64,000 nt of DNA from Saccharomonospora marina XMU15. GTDB taxonomy: Bacteria; Actinomycetota; Actinomycetes; Mycobacteriales; Pseudonocardiaceae. A model generated the notes under the pieces. It had not been told where the DNA came from. It did no database searches and saw only the letters and a program-made list of their open reading frames with translations. The first letter of the stretch is position 1. Each line of letters opens with the position of its first letter. The DNA lies in NCBI RefSeq assembly GCF_000244955.1, contig NZ_CM001439.1, positions 3,460,136 through 3,524,135 on the forward strand. Direction: 5' to 3'. The translations under genes and the position numbers were made by a program. Shown here piece by piece: positions 10,051 to 18,034 of the stretch.

Positions 10051-11194
10051 CGGTGTACTTCTCCATCAGAGTCACGAACTCGTCGAACAACGAAGCCGCG
10101 TCGTGCGGTCCCGCGGCGGCCTCGGGGTGGTACTGCACCGAGAAGGCGGGCACGTCCTCGCAGCGCAACCCCTCGACGGTGCCGTCGTTGGCGCAGTAGT
10201 GGCTGACTTTCGCGGTGCCGAACGGTGAGCTGAACCGCTGCCCGGGCTCGCCCTCGAGCGCGAAGCCGTGGTTCTGCGCGGTGATCGCCACCCGCCCGGT
10301 CTCGGCGTCCAGCACCGGGACGTTGATGCCCCGGTGCCCGAACCGCATCTTGTACGTCTTCAGCCCCAGCGCGCGGCCCAGTATCTGGTTGCCGAAGCAG
10401 ATCCCGAACAGCGGAATCCGCCGAGTGAGCATCTGCCTGGTCAGCTCGATCGCGTGTTCCTGGGTCTGCGGGTCACCCGGCCCGTTGGAGAGGAAAAAGC
10501 CGTCGGGTTCGATGCTCAGCACATCCTCGACCGTGCTGCTCAGTGGCAGGACGTGCAACTCGATGCCACGCCGTGCCATCTCCCTCGGGGTGTTGGACTT
10601 GATGCCGAGATCCAGCGCCGCGACGCGGAACCGCCGCTGCCCCTGTGCGGGCACCACGTAGGACCGTGCCGTGGTGACCTCGCCCGCGAGGTCGGCGCCC
10701 TTCATCGGCGGGCAGGCCAGCACCTGCGCGAGCAGGTCGTCGTCGGTGCCCAGCGCGTCACCGGAGAAGATCCCGGCACGCATCGCGCCGTGTTCACGGA
10801 TGTGCCTGGTCAACGTCCTGGTGTCGACCTCGCTGATGCCGACGACACCCGCGTCGGCCAGCGCGTCGTCCAGCGACCGGGTGGACCGCCAGTTCGACGG
10901 CACCCGCGCCGGATCGCGCACCACGTAGCCCGCCACCCAGATCCGGGCCGACTCGTCGTCCTCGTCGTTCCAGCCGGTGTTACCGATCTGCGGCGCCGTC
11001 TGCACCACGAGCTGCCGGTGGTAGGAAGGGTCGGTCAGCGTCTCCTGGTACCCGGTCATTCCGGTGCAGAACACCACCTCGCCGAGCGTGCGTCCGCGCG
11101 CGCCGTAGGCCGCTCCGCGAAAGACGCGGCCGTCCTCCAACACCAGCACGGCCGGTTCCCACGCTGTGCCGTTCGCGCCGTTCGCGCCGTTCAT
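10034..11194 (-). CDS. carA: Carbamoyl-phosphate synthase small (glutaminase) subunit
   Basis: Class I glutamine amidotransferase subunit supplying ammonia to CarB. The N-terminal CarA domain ([33 protein letters not shown]) is followed by the GATase domain with the nucleophile in [15 protein letters not shown] and the catalytic His in VQYHPEA. The start is ATG 11194, overlapping the upstream membrane-protein stop in ATGA and giving 386 residues. The first residues, MNGANGANG, come from a short 9-bp direct repeat (11171-11188) at the start codon, an oddity without known role. Confidence 0.97.
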   Translation of the reverse strand: MNGANGANGTAWEPAVLVLEDGRVFRGAAYGARGRTLGEVVFCTGMTGYQETLTDPSYHRQLVVQTAPQIGNTGWNDEDDESARIWVAGYVVRDPARVPSNWRSTRSLDDALADAGVVGISEVDTRTLTRHIREHGAMRAGIFSGDALGTDDDLLAQVLACPPMKGADLAGEVTTARSYVVPAQGQRRFRVAALDLGIKSNTPREMARRGIELHVLPLSSTVEDVLSIEPDGFFLSNGPGDPQTQEHAIELTRQMLTRRIPLFGICFGNQILGRALGLKTYKMRFGHRGINVPVLDAETGRVAITAQNHGFALEGEPGQRFSSPFGTAKVSHYCANDGTVEGLRCEDVPAFSVQYHPEAAAGPHDAASLFDEFVTLMEKYTDAQTR

Positions 11195-11694
11195 GCCCGC
11201 GCACCTCCCTCGACCTGTTCGCTCCAACTCCGGTACTCGGCGAGGTCGTCACCGCGGAAGCCGGTGTCGAGCTCCACGTCCCGATCCCCGTTCCGCAGCC
11301 GCCAGGTGAACACCAGCAGGCTCTGGGTGCCCATCACCTTTCCCGCCATGCCCCTGGCGGTGTGCACGTTCACAATCGACTCCCTCGGGATCCAGAACCC
11401 GGGCGCGCCCGCCCTGTCGACCTCGACACCGTCGCGGTACAGCCGGAACACGGCCGGGCCGCGCAGACCCGCTCCCCTGGTCACGATGCGCTGTTGCCAG
11501 CGGCCCGCGAACGTCGTCGCCACGTACAGCCCGCTGGACTCCAGCAGTGGCTCGCCCAGCCCCTCCGGCACGGCGGGCAACGGCGGCACTCGCACGCTCT
11601 GCTCGCGCGCCTGCCTGCGCCAGCCCCGCCACATGCCGTAAAGGCTCAGCGCGAACAGGGCGACGAACAGCAGCGTCAGCAGCAGCCTCTCCAT
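11191..11694 (-). CDS. Small membrane protein with PH-like domain, conserved in actinobacterial pyr operons
   Basis: A 167-residue protein with one N-terminal transmembrane helix (LLLTLLFVALFALSLYGMW) followed by a soluble domain. The soluble part (SSGLYVATTFAGRWQQRIVTRGAGLRGPAVFRLYRDGVEVDR ... SLLVFTWRLRNGDRDVELDTGFRG) looks like a bacterial PH/YdbT-type beta domain. I recall a protein of this type between pyrC and carA in many actinobacteria, but its function is unknown. The ATG at 11694 shares its A with the pyrC TGA (TGATG), and the stop overlaps carA, so it is translationally locked into the pyr operon. A link to pyrimidine metabolism is inferred from context only. Confidence 0.85.
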   Translation of the reverse strand: MERLLLTLLFVALFALSLYGMWRGWRRQAREQSVRVPPLPAVPEGLGEPLLESSGLYVATTFAGRWQQRIVTRGAGLRGPAVFRLYRDGVEVDRAGAPGFWIPRESIVNVHTARGMAGKVMGTQSLLVFTWRLRNGDRDVELDTGFRGDDLAEYRSWSEQVEGGARA

Positions 11695-12992
11695 CACACA
11701 ATCTTCCCTTCGAGGGAGGTCAACCGGCCGCGCAGCAGCGTGGCGCTCACCACGGCAGGCAACCGCATGCCCTCGTACGGCGTGTTGGCCGCGATGCTGG
11801 CCAGCTCGCCGCCACGCACGGTCCATTCGGCGTCGGGGTCCACCAGCACCAGGTTCGCGGGCTCGCCCTGCGCCAGCGGCCTGCCGTGGTCGGGCAATCC
11901 GGCGATCTCGGCGGGCCGTTCGCTCATCACCCTGGCGACCCCACGCCAGTCGAGCAGACCCGGCCGCACCATGGTTTCCACCACGATCGACAGCGCCGTC
12001 TGCAACCCGAGCATCCCCGGCCGCGCGGCAGCCCACTCGCTGTCCTTGTCCTGCGGCGCGTGCGGGGCGTGGTCGGTGGCCACGCAGTCGAGTACGCCGT
12101 CGGCCAGTGCCCGCCGCAGCGTAAGCACGTCCCGCTCGGCCCGCAGCGGCGGGTTGACCTTGTTGACCGGGTCGTAGGTCGCCAGCCGCTCGTCGGTGAG
12201 CAGCAGGTGGTGCGGGGTGACCTCGGCGGAGACCTCGACACCGAGTTCCTTGGCCCAGCTCAGCACATCGACCGTGCCCGACGTGGATACGTGGCACACG
12301 TGCAGCCGCGCGCCCGCGTGCCTGGCGAGCACGCAGTCCCGCGCGACGATCGCCTCCTCCGCGGAGGCTGGCCAGCCCGCGTAGCCCAGCCGGGAGGCGC
12401 GCTCACCCTCGTGGGCCTGCGCACCGACGGTGAGCCGTGGCTCCTCGGCGTGCTGCGCAACGACCACGTCCAGCGCGGTGGAGTACTCCAGCGCCCTGCG
12501 CATCAGCAGCGGATCGGACACGCAGTGGCCGTCGTCGGAGAACATCCGCACCCCGGCGGCGGACTTGGCCATCGTGCCCAGTTCGGCCAGCCGTTCCCCG
12601 GCGAGACCGACGGTGACGGCCCCGACCGGGTGCACATCGACGAGGCCGACCTCACGGCCGCGCCGCCACACGTGCTCCACCACGACCGCGTTGTCCGCCA
12701 CCGGGTCGGTGTTGGCCATGGCGAACACAGCGGTGTAGCCACCGAGCGCCGCCGCGGCCGAACCGGTCTCGACCGTCTCGGTGTCCTCCCTGCCAGGCTC
12801 GCGCAGGTGGGTGTGCAGGTCGACGAGGCCGGGCAGCAGCACCTGCCGCTGCGCGCGCACGACTCGCGCCGACTCCGGCGCCGCGGTGGCACCCACCGCC
12901 GCGATCTCGGCGATGTGGCCGTCGGCGACCAGCACGTCGACCGGATCACCCGCTCCGTACAGCCGCGCACCGGTGATCAGGATCTCGCTCAC
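11694..12992 (-). CDS. pyrC: Dihydroorotase
   Basis: Cyclises carbamoyl-aspartate to dihydroorotate. It is an amidohydrolase-fold metalloenzyme with [16 protein letters not shown] (metal ligands HxH) near residue 55, HVCHVST and EVTPHHL further on, and the catalytic Asp in CVATDHAPH. The 432-residue length is normal for the class I type. The start GTG 12992 ([13 protein letters not shown]) overlaps the pyrB stop (GTGA). The frame remains open upstream through pyrB and pyrR, but that part is not part of the protein. Confidence 0.97.
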   Translation of the reverse strand: MSEILITGARLYGAGDPVDVLVADGHIAEIAAVGATAAPESARVVRAQRQVLLPGLVDLHTHLREPGREDTETVETGSAAAALGGYTAVFAMANTDPVADNAVVVEHVWRRGREVGLVDVHPVGAVTVGLAGERLAELGTMAKSAAGVRMFSDDGHCVSDPLLMRRALEYSTALDVVVAQHAEEPRLTVGAQAHEGERASRLGYAGWPASAEEAIVARDCVLARHAGARLHVCHVSTSGTVDVLSWAKELGVEVSAEVTPHHLLLTDERLATYDPVNKVNPPLRAERDVLTLRRALADGVLDCVATDHAPHAPQDKDSEWAAARPGMLGLQTALSIVVETMVRPGLLDWRGVARVMSERPAEIAGLPDHGRPLAQGEPANLVLVDPDAEWTVRGGELASIAANTPYEGMRLPAVVSATLLRGRLTSLEGKIV

Positions 12993-13966
12993 GCCTCGCC
13001 TCCATGGGCTCGCTGGGCGGTGGCCGCGTCGGCGGCGTCCGCCGTGTTGTCTCCGGCGAGCAGGTGGTAGAGCACCGCCATCCGCACGTGGACCCCGTTG
13101 CGCACCTGCTCGGTGATCGCGGCGCTCGCCGCGTCGGCGACCGACGAGGCGATCTCCATGCCACGCAGCATCGGCCCGGGGTGCAGCACCACGGCGTGCT
13201 CGGGCAGCAGCCGCTGCCGTGCCTGGCTGAGGCCGTAGGAGATCGAGTACTCGCGTGCCGAGGGGAAGAAGCCGCCGTGCATCCGCTCGGCCTGCACGCG
13301 CAGCATCATCACCGCGTCCACGGCGGGCAACTCGGCGTCCAACTGGTGCGACACGGTGACCGGCCACTCGCCCACCCCCACCGGCAGCAGCGTCGGCGGG
13401 GCGACGAGCACCACCTCGGCGCCGAGCGTGGTCAGCAGGTGAACGTTGGAGCGCGCGACCCGGCTGTGCAGCACGTCGCCGACGATCGCCACCCGCCTTC
13501 CGGTGAGCCCGCCGAGCCGCTCGCGCAGCGTGGCGGCGTCCAGCAGGGCCTGCGTGGGGTGCTCGTGGGTGCCGTCCCCTGCGTTCACCACCGAGGTGCC
13601 GTTGTCCTCCAGCCAGCAGGCAAGCCGGTGCGCGGCCCCGGAGGCCGGGTGCCGCACGACGACGCAGTCCGCCCCCGCCGCGGCGAGGGTCAGTGCGGTG
13701 TCGCGCAGCGACTCGCCCTTGCCGACCGAGGAACTGCTCGCCGAGACGTTCACCACGTCGGCGCTCATCCACTTGCCCGCGATCTCGAAGGAGACCCGGG
13801 TACGCGTGGAGTTCTCGTAGAACAGCGTCACCACCGTGCGACCGCGCAGCGTCGGCAGCTTGCGGACCTCCCTGCCCAGCAGGGTGCGCTTGAGTTCGTC
13901 GGCGGTGTCCAGCACGGCGGTGGCCGTGTCGACGTCGAGCCCTTCGGTGCCGAGCAGGTGCCTCAT
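12989..13966 (-). CDS. pyrB: Aspartate carbamoyltransferase catalytic chain
   Basis: Condenses carbamoyl phosphate with aspartate, the first committed step of pyrimidine synthesis. The motifs are [13 protein letters not shown] (carbamoyl-phosphate loop, about residue 50), HPTQALLDA and the aspartate-site loop [10 protein letters not shown]. It has 325 residues. No pyrI regulatory chain is present, as usual in gram-positive bacteria. It overlaps pyrR by four bases (ATGA) and pyrC by four (GTGA). Confidence 0.97.
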   Translation of the reverse strand: MRHLLGTEGLDVDTATAVLDTADELKRTLLGREVRKLPTLRGRTVVTLFYENSTRTRVSFEIAGKWMSADVVNVSASSSSVGKGESLRDTALTLAAAGADCVVVRHPASGAAHRLACWLEDNGTSVVNAGDGTHEHPTQALLDAATLRERLGGLTGRRVAIVGDVLHSRVARSNVHLLTTLGAEVVLVAPPTLLPVGVGEWPVTVSHQLDAELPAVDAVMMLRVQAERMHGGFFPSAREYSISYGLSQARQRLLPEHAVVLHPGPMLRGMEIASSVADAASAAITEQVRNGVHVRMAVLYHLLAGDNTADAADAATAQRAHGGEA

Positions 13967-14544
13967 GCCCGCACCCCCAGCAACACGGCGTCGCGCCCGT
14001 CGGTCTCGGTGAGCAGCACCGAGACCGCCTCCGAGCGGGAGGTCGGCACGTTCTTGCCGACGTAGTCGGCGCGGATCGGCAGTTCCCGGTGGCCCCTGTC
14101 GACCAGAACCGCCAACTGCACGGCCGTCGGCCTGCCGTGATCACGCAGCGCGTCCAGTGCCGCACGGATGGTGCGTCCGGAGAACAGCACGTCGTCCACC
14201 AGCACCACGACGCGGTCCTGGATGCCGCCGCCGGGCAGTTGCGACTCCTGCAGCGGCCGGGTGGGCCTGCGGCGCAGGTCGTCGCGGTACAGCGTGACGT
14301 CCAGCGCGCCAACCGGCACCTCTACGCCGGAGAACTCGCTGATACGGTCCGCGAGCCGCGCGGCCAGTGGCGCGCCTCGGGTGGGGATTCCCAGCAGCAC
14401 GGGCGGGGGTGTGCTCTCCGCACCGAGCGCTGTCTTCTCGATGATCTGATGCGCCATTCGGGCGATGGTGCGCGCGACGTCGCCGGCCGAAAGCAGTTCA
14501 CGTTCGGCCGCGGGCTCCGTCGCGCCACGTGGGCGTGGCGCCAC
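13963..14544 (-). CDS. pyrR: Bifunctional pyr operon RNA-binding regulator / uracil phosphoribosyltransferase
   Basis: PyrR binds pyr mRNA when UMP is abundant and represses the operon; most homologues also have uracil phosphoribosyltransferase activity. The PRPP-binding loop is clear ([21 protein letters not shown]), as is the N-terminal [11 protein letters not shown] helix and the basic RNA-binding surface region [14 protein letters not shown]. It is the first gene of the operon and starts at GTG 14544 behind a perfect GGAGGT. That Shine-Dalgarno lies inside the PyrR-binding hairpin described separately, so autoregulation is probably translational. Confidence 0.96.
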   Translation of the reverse strand: MAPRPRGATEPAAERELLSAGDVARTIARMAHQIIEKTALGAESTPPPVLLGIPTRGAPLAARLADRISEFSGVEVPVGALDVTLYRDDLRRRPTRPLQESQLPGGGIQDRVVVLVDDVLFSGRTIRAALDALRDHGRPTAVQLAVLVDRGHRELPIRADYVGKNVPTSRSEAVSVLLTETDGRDAVLLGVRA

Positions 14545-14548
14545 GTTG

Positions 14549-14580
14549 GGACCTCCTTCCCCGCCTCACCGGACGGGTCC
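14549..14580 (-). promoter_or_regulatory. PyrR-binding RNA hairpin overlapping the pyrR ribosome-binding site
   Basis: The transcribed strand reads ACCCGTCCGGTGAGGCGGGG followed directly by AAGGAGGTCC. The core GUCCGGUGAGGC matches the PyrR recognition loop known from Bacillus pyr leaders (GUCCAGAGAGGC), including the purine-rich bulge. Flanking bases can pair as CCCG with CGGG and, outside, GGACC (14580-14576) with GGUCC (14553-14549). The lower strand of this stem contains the GGAGGU Shine-Dalgarno of pyrR, seven bases from the GTG. Binding of PyrR-UMP should therefore hide the ribosome-binding site. No transcription terminator follows, which argues for translational control as proposed for other actinobacteria. 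Confidence 0.85.
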
Positions 14581-14590
14581 TTAAAGGATG

Positions 14591-14619
14591 TCGATAACCC
14601 TGGATACGCGGGGTATCAA
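14591..14619 (-). promoter_or_regulatory. Candidate promoter of the pyr operon
   Basis: On the minus strand, TTGATA (14619-14614) and TATCGA (14596-14591) are exactly 17 bp apart. The predicted transcript would begin near 14585, a few bases before the PyrR hairpin, giving a leader of about 40 nt. The -10 is imperfect (last base A), so confidence is modest. Confidence 0.35.
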
Positions 14620-14724
14620 AGAGACAGTAACAGGTCGAGCTTCTCGCCCTTCCGGGTGGTGTCGGCAGCCGCGTAACTCCAGCCAGCGACGATCTGCTTG
14701 ACCTGGTGACGACAAAGAGTAACC

Positions 14725-14739
14725 ATTACTGTGAGTATT
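14725..14739 (+). promoter_or_regulatory. Candidate BldD operator upstream of bldD
   Basis: ATTACTGTGAGTATT matches 8 of the 10 fixed positions of the 15-bp BldD palindrome as I recall it for Streptomyces (nTnACnCWGnGTnAn). It overlaps a perfect inverted repeat, TGAGT-N5-ACTCA, at 14732-14746. It lies 22-27 bp after TTGACC at 14698-14703, a possible -35, so a bound repressor would sit at or just after the -10. BldD represses its own gene in Streptomyces, so autoregulation is the expected role. Confidence 0.5.
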
Positions 14740-14803
14740 CGACTCAGGAGTTCCCTGTCGGTCATCCGGGCCGGATCGGGGCGAGGAAACGGAGAACCAC
14801 CAC

Positions 14804-15292
14804 ATGGGCGATTACGCCAAGGCGCTCGGGGCCAAGCTCCGCGGAATCCGCCAGCAACAGGGTCTGTCCCTGCACGGAGTCGAGCAGAAATCCGGCGGTC
14901 GATGGAAGGCCGTCGTCGTGGGCTCGTACGAGCGGGGTGACCGCGCGGTGACCGTACAGAAACTTGCCGAGCTCGCCGACTTCTACGGTGTCCCGGTGGT
15001 CGAGCTGCTACCGGAAGGCCGAGTGCCCTCCGGTGCCGAGCCCGCGACCAAGATTGTGATCAATCTCGAGCGGCTGCAGCAACTACCCGCGGAGAAGGTG
15101 GGCCCGCTCGCCCGCTACGCGGCGACCATCCAGAGTCAGCGCGGTGACTACAACGGCAAGGTGCTCTCGATCCGCACCGAGGACCTGCGCTCACTCGCGA
15201 TCATCTACGACATGACCCCCGGCGAGCTGACCGAACAGCTCATCGAGTGGGGGGTGCTTCCGCCGGAGGCCCGCCCTTCGAAGGAGGACTGA
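14804..15292 (+). CDS. bldD: BldD, c-di-GMP-responsive developmental regulator
   Basis: A 162-residue DNA-binding regulator that in Streptomyces binds tetrameric c-di-GMP and represses sporulation genes during vegetative growth. The N-terminal XRE helix-turn-helix (LGAKLRGIRQQQGLSLHGVEQKSGGRWKAVVVGSYERGDRAVT) is followed by the C-terminal domain with the BldD signature RGD-x8-RxxD, here RGDYNGKVLSIRTED. Its presence suggests a mycelial or sporulating lifestyle. It is transcribed divergently from the pyr operon. A candidate self-binding box lies upstream and a strong hairpin terminator directly at its stop. Confidence 0.95.
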   Translation: MGDYAKALGAKLRGIRQQQGLSLHGVEQKSGGRWKAVVVGSYERGDRAVTVQKLAELADFYGVPVVELLPEGRVPSGAEPATKIVINLERLQQLPAEKVGPLARYAATIQSQRGDYNGKVLSIRTEDLRSLAIIYDMTPGELTEQLIEWGVLPPEARPSKED

Positions 15293-15344
15293 CCGCCGCG
15301 CGCGGTCCTCGCCGACGACGTCAGAGGACCGCGCGCAGGCGGTC
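15291..15344. terminator. Strong bidirectional hairpin between bldD and nusB
   Basis: The left arm 15291-15310 (GACCGCCGCGCGCGGTCCTC) pairs with the right arm 15324-15344, perfectly except for one bulged base, around a 13-nt loop. The left arm begins within the bldD stop codon. The right arm lies inside the last codons of nusB, so part of the structure is coding. There is no T-tract, as is common in high-GC actinobacteria. Its place between two convergent genes fits a shared intrinsic terminator. Confidence 0.65.
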
Positions 15345-15791
15345 CGCGATGGTGCCTATCCTGCCGAGTACGCCGTTGACGAACCGGGGCGAGTCCTCGG
15401 TCGAGAGTTCCTTGGCCAGGCCCACCGCTTCGTCGATGGCGACGGGATCGGGCACATCGGCCGCCCACAGCAGCTCGTAGAGCCCGATGCGCAGCACCGC
15501 GAGGTCGACCACCGGCATGCGGCTCAGCGACCAGCCCTGCGCGTGCTCGGCGAGCAACTCGTCGATGCGCTCCAGGTTGGCCGTCACACCCTCGACCAGC
15601 GAGATCGTGTAGTCCGGGATCGGGTCCACATCCTTGGCGCCCATCCGGTCGCCCAGCAGCGTCACCGGGTCGACCGACCGCAGCGCCCCCTCGTAGAGCA
15701 GTTCGACGGCACGCCTGCGAGCGGCGCGACGGCCGGTGGGCGCGCCGCGCCGGGACGAGCCTGGAGTGCTCACCGCGCCGGTGCCGCTCAC
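15321..15791 (-). CDS. nusB: Transcription antitermination factor NusB
   Basis: An all-helical RNA-binding factor of the rRNA antitermination complex; with NusE (S10) it binds boxA. The basic N-terminus [26 protein letters not shown] and the C-terminal helices ([52 protein letters not shown]) are diagnostic. The 156 residues include a short extra tail at the N-terminus. It starts at GTG 15791, overlapping the efp stop (GTGA), so efp and nusB are coupled. Its last codons form part of the hairpin shared with bldD. Confidence 0.96.
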   Translation of the reverse strand: MSGTGAVSTPGSSRRGAPTGRRAARRRAVELLYEGALRSVDPVTLLGDRMGAKDVDPIPDYTISLVEGVTANLERIDELLAEHAQGWSLSRMPVVDLAVLRIGLYELLWAADVPDPVAIDEAVGLAKELSTEDSPRFVNGVLGRIGTIADRLRAVL

Positions 15792-16345
15792 GCTCGGCCG
15801 AGGTAGCGGCCGTCGCGGGTGTCGACCTTGACCTTCTCACCGCTGCTGACGAACAGCGGAACCTGGATCTCGGCACCGGTCTCCAGCCGCGCGGGCTTGG
15901 TGCCGCCGGTGGAGCGGTCGCCCTGCAGCCCGGGGTCGGTGTGTTCGATCACGAGTTCCACCGTTGTCGGCAGCTCCACGTACAGCGGCGTGCCCTCGTG
16001 CATCGCCACCTGCACCTCGGTGTTCTCCAGCAGGTAGTTGGCACCGTCGCCGACGGTCTCGGCGGGCAGGTTGATCTGGTCGTAGGTCTCGCCGTCCATG
16101 AACACGTAGTCGGTGCCGTCGTTGTACAGGTACGTCATCTGACGCCGGTCCACGGTGGCCGTGTCGACCTTCGTGCCCGCGTTGAACGTCTTGTCCACCA
16201 CCTTGCCGGACAGCACGTGCTTGAGGGTGGTGCGCACGAACGCTCCCCCCTTGCCCGGCTTGACGTGCTGGAAGTTCACGACGGACCACAGCTGGCCGTC
16301 CAGGTTCAGGACCATGCCGTTCTTCAGGTCGTTGGTGGTGGCCAC
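15788..16345 (-). CDS. efp: Translation elongation factor P
   Basis: Relieves ribosome stalling at polyproline stretches. It has three beta-barrel domains in 185 residues: KOW-like ([19 protein letters not shown]), the middle domain and the C-terminal OB domain ([29 protein letters not shown]). The tip loop is [10 protein letters not shown] with Lys at the usual modification position. No EpmA or EarP-type modification gene is seen in the window. It lies between pepQ and nusB, a common actinobacterial order. Confidence 0.97.
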   Translation of the reverse strand: MATTNDLKNGMVLNLDGQLWSVVNFQHVKPGKGGAFVRTTLKHVLSGKVVDKTFNAGTKVDTATVDRRQMTYLYNDGTDYVFMDGETYDQINLPAETVGDGANYLLENTEVQVAMHEGTPLYVELPTTVELVIEHTDPGLQGDRSTGGTKPARLETGAEIQVPLFVSSGEKVKVDTRDGRYLGRA

Positions 16346-16382
16346 GAGTGTGAGTTCTCCTGTGTTTCGGCTGGGCCGCGCA

Positions 16383-17474
16383 CTAGACGGCCACGAGTTC
16401 CTTGGTGCTCAGGGTGAGGATCTCGGGAGTCGCCTCCCGCACGACGAGCGTGTCCTCGATGCGCACGCCACCGCGCCCCGCCAGGTAGACGCCGGGCTCG
16501 ACGGTGACCGTCATACCGGCGGCCAGTGTACCTTCGCCGGTCGCGGCGAGACTCGGTGCCTCGTGGATGCGCAGGCCCACCCCGTGCCCGAGGCCGTGCG
16601 GGAACTCGGCGCCGTGCCCGGCGTCGCGGATGTGGTCGCGCGCAACGGCGTCCACCGCGGCCACGTCCGCGCCCGGCAACGCGGCGGCGATGGCCCTGCG
16701 CTGCGCCTCACCGACCAGGTCGTGCAGGTCACGCTGCCAACCGGCTGGCTCGCCGAGCACGACAGTGCGGGTCATGTCGCAGCGGTATCCACCCACCACC
16801 GCACCGAAATCCAGCTTGACGAGGTCGCCACGGGTCAGCACGGCATCGGTGGGGCGGTGGTGCGGGACCGCCGAGTTGGCGCCCGCCGCGACGATGGATG
16901 CGAACGCGGGCCCCTCGGCGCCCTGCCGCACCATCCCCGCCTCCAGGTCGGCGGCCACCTCGCGCTCGGTACGACCCGGCCGCACCGCATCGCTCCGCAG
17001 CAGTTCGGCCAGCGCGCCGTCGGCGGCGGCGCACGCGGAACGGATGGCCACGATCTCGGTGGCGTCCTTGACGGCGCGCAGCCGCTCCACCAGACCCGGC
17101 GCGCGCAGCAGGCATACCTCGTCGGTCAGCGCCACCAGGTCGGCGTGTTCATCCACCGTCACGTGGTGGCTTTCGAACCCGGTTCGGCGGTGCCCGGCAG
17201 CGGCGGCACGGCGCAGCAGCGCCTGCGCGCACGGCCTGTCGATGACACGTTCCAGATCGGCCACCTCGGCCGCGGCCTGCGTGGTGTAGCGGCCGTCGGT
17301 GCACAACACCGTGCCGTCCTCGCCCGACGACGGTACGAGCAAGGCCGCGTTGGAACCGGTGAACCCGCTGAGGTAGCGCACGTTGACGACGTCGGTGACG
17401 AGCAGTGCGTCGAGATCGGCTTCGCGCAACAGGTCACGCAGCGCCGCTCGCCGAGTCGCGTGGAGGTCGGGCAC
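16383..17474 (-). CDS. pepQ: Xaa-Pro peptidase, M24 family
   Basis: A 363-residue metallopeptidase of the M24 (creatinase fold) family that removes residues next to proline. The N-terminal creatinase-like domain ([36 protein letters not shown]) precedes the catalytic domain. The two-metal ligands are visible as [19 protein letters not shown] (two Asp), [16 protein letters not shown] (His), VTVEPGVY (Glu) and [11 protein letters not shown] (Glu). PepQ and aminopeptidase P cannot be separated from sequence alone. It starts at GTG 17474 and precedes efp by 37 bp. Confidence 0.93.
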   Translation of the reverse strand: MPDLHATRRAALRDLLREADLDALLVTDVVNVRYLSGFTGSNAALLVPSSGEDGTVLCTDGRYTTQAAAEVADLERVIDRPCAQALLRRAAAAGHRRTGFESHHVTVDEHADLVALTDEVCLLRAPGLVERLRAVKDATEIVAIRSACAAADGALAELLRSDAVRPGRTEREVAADLEAGMVRQGAEGPAFASIVAAGANSAVPHHRPTDAVLTRGDLVKLDFGAVVGGYRCDMTRTVVLGEPAGWQRDLHDLVGEAQRRAIAAALPGADVAAVDAVARDHIRDAGHGAEFPHGLGHGVGLRIHEAPSLAATGEGTLAAGMTVTVEPGVYLAGRGGVRIEDTLVVREATPEILTLSTKELVAV

Positions 17475-17569
17475 CCGGCCAGTCTAGGAGCAGTCGAGGT
17501 CCGGTCGTGTGCGGCGCCTCGCGGCGGACGAGACGAGTGGCGGGCGGGACGATTCGCGGTCAAGGGCGT

Positions 17570-17575
17570 TAGAGT
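17570..17575 (+). promoter_or_regulatory. Candidate -10 box for a leaderless transcript of the B-4DMT gene
   Basis: TAGAGT (form TANNNT) ends six bases before the ATG at 17582, the distance at which transcription would start at the initiation codon itself. No Shine-Dalgarno precedes that ATG, which agrees with a leaderless mRNA. The -35 is not recognisable. Confidence 0.4.
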
Positions 17576-17581
17576 TGCCCG

Positions 17582-18034
17582 ATGCCGTCCTGGGTTACTC
17601 GCGGAGTCGTCATGGCGGTGCTGCACGCCGCCGGGACCGTCGCGCTCGCCAAGATCGCCGTGTTCCAGCCCACCGAGGTCACCTTCGTCACGATCGTGAC
17701 GTTGGCGCTGCTGGTCGGCGCGGCGGCGCTGTGGAGTGCCATCGACGCGTGGCTCGGGATCGACAGAGCCCCCCGCACCTGGTTCATCGCCGCGCTGGTC
17801 GCCGGACCGGTTTCCGGGGTGCTCGCCGTCATCGGCAGGGCGGTTTTCGTCGATCAGACCGGTGTGAACGCCCTCGGCGCCGCCCTCACCGGCGGCGCGG
17901 CCTTCACCGCCCTGCTGGTGCTCGCTCCGGCCGGGCTCGGCCTGCTCGTCGGCGCCCGCCTCGGCGGCTCACGCTCCGCCGAAGCCGACGACGAAAGCGC
18001 GGTTCAGGAACCCAGGGTCGGCCCTGCCGGGTAG
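17582..18034 (+). CDS. B-4DMT family transporter-like membrane protein
   Basis: A 150-residue protein with four hydrophobic helices (GVVMAVLHAAGTVALAKIAVF; VTFVTIVTLALLVGAAALWSAIDAWLG; WFIAALVAGPVSGVLAVIGRAVFV; LGAALTGGAAFTALLVLAPAGLGLLVGARLG) and a short acidic tail. This fits the actinobacterial B-4DMT family (4-TM drug/metabolite transporter-like), commonly found near pepQ. The substrate is unknown. It is divergent from pepQ. Its last 31 bases overlap the 3' end of the convergent lipoprotein gene, so transcripts of the two would be antisense to each other at their ends. Confidence 0.8.
   Translation: MPSWVTRGVVMAVLHAAGTVALAKIAVFQPTEVTFVTIVTLALLVGAAALWSAIDAWLGIDRAPRTWFIAALVAGPVSGVLAVIGRAVFVDQTGVNALGAALTGGAAFTALLVLAPAGLGLLVGARLGGSRSAEADDESAVQEPRVGPAG

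Noticed and set aside
5869-10206. Very long plus-strand open frame (about 1445 codons) opposite pyrF, carB and carA
   Set aside because: It is the antisense of well-recognised genes, has Arg/His/Gly-biased composition typical of high-GC shadow frames and no family motif.
11694-14312. A single 872-codon frame spanning pyrR, pyrB and pyrC
   Set aside because: Only the last 432 codons are dihydroorotase. The upstream part is out of frame with pyrB and pyrR, which are clear on their own.
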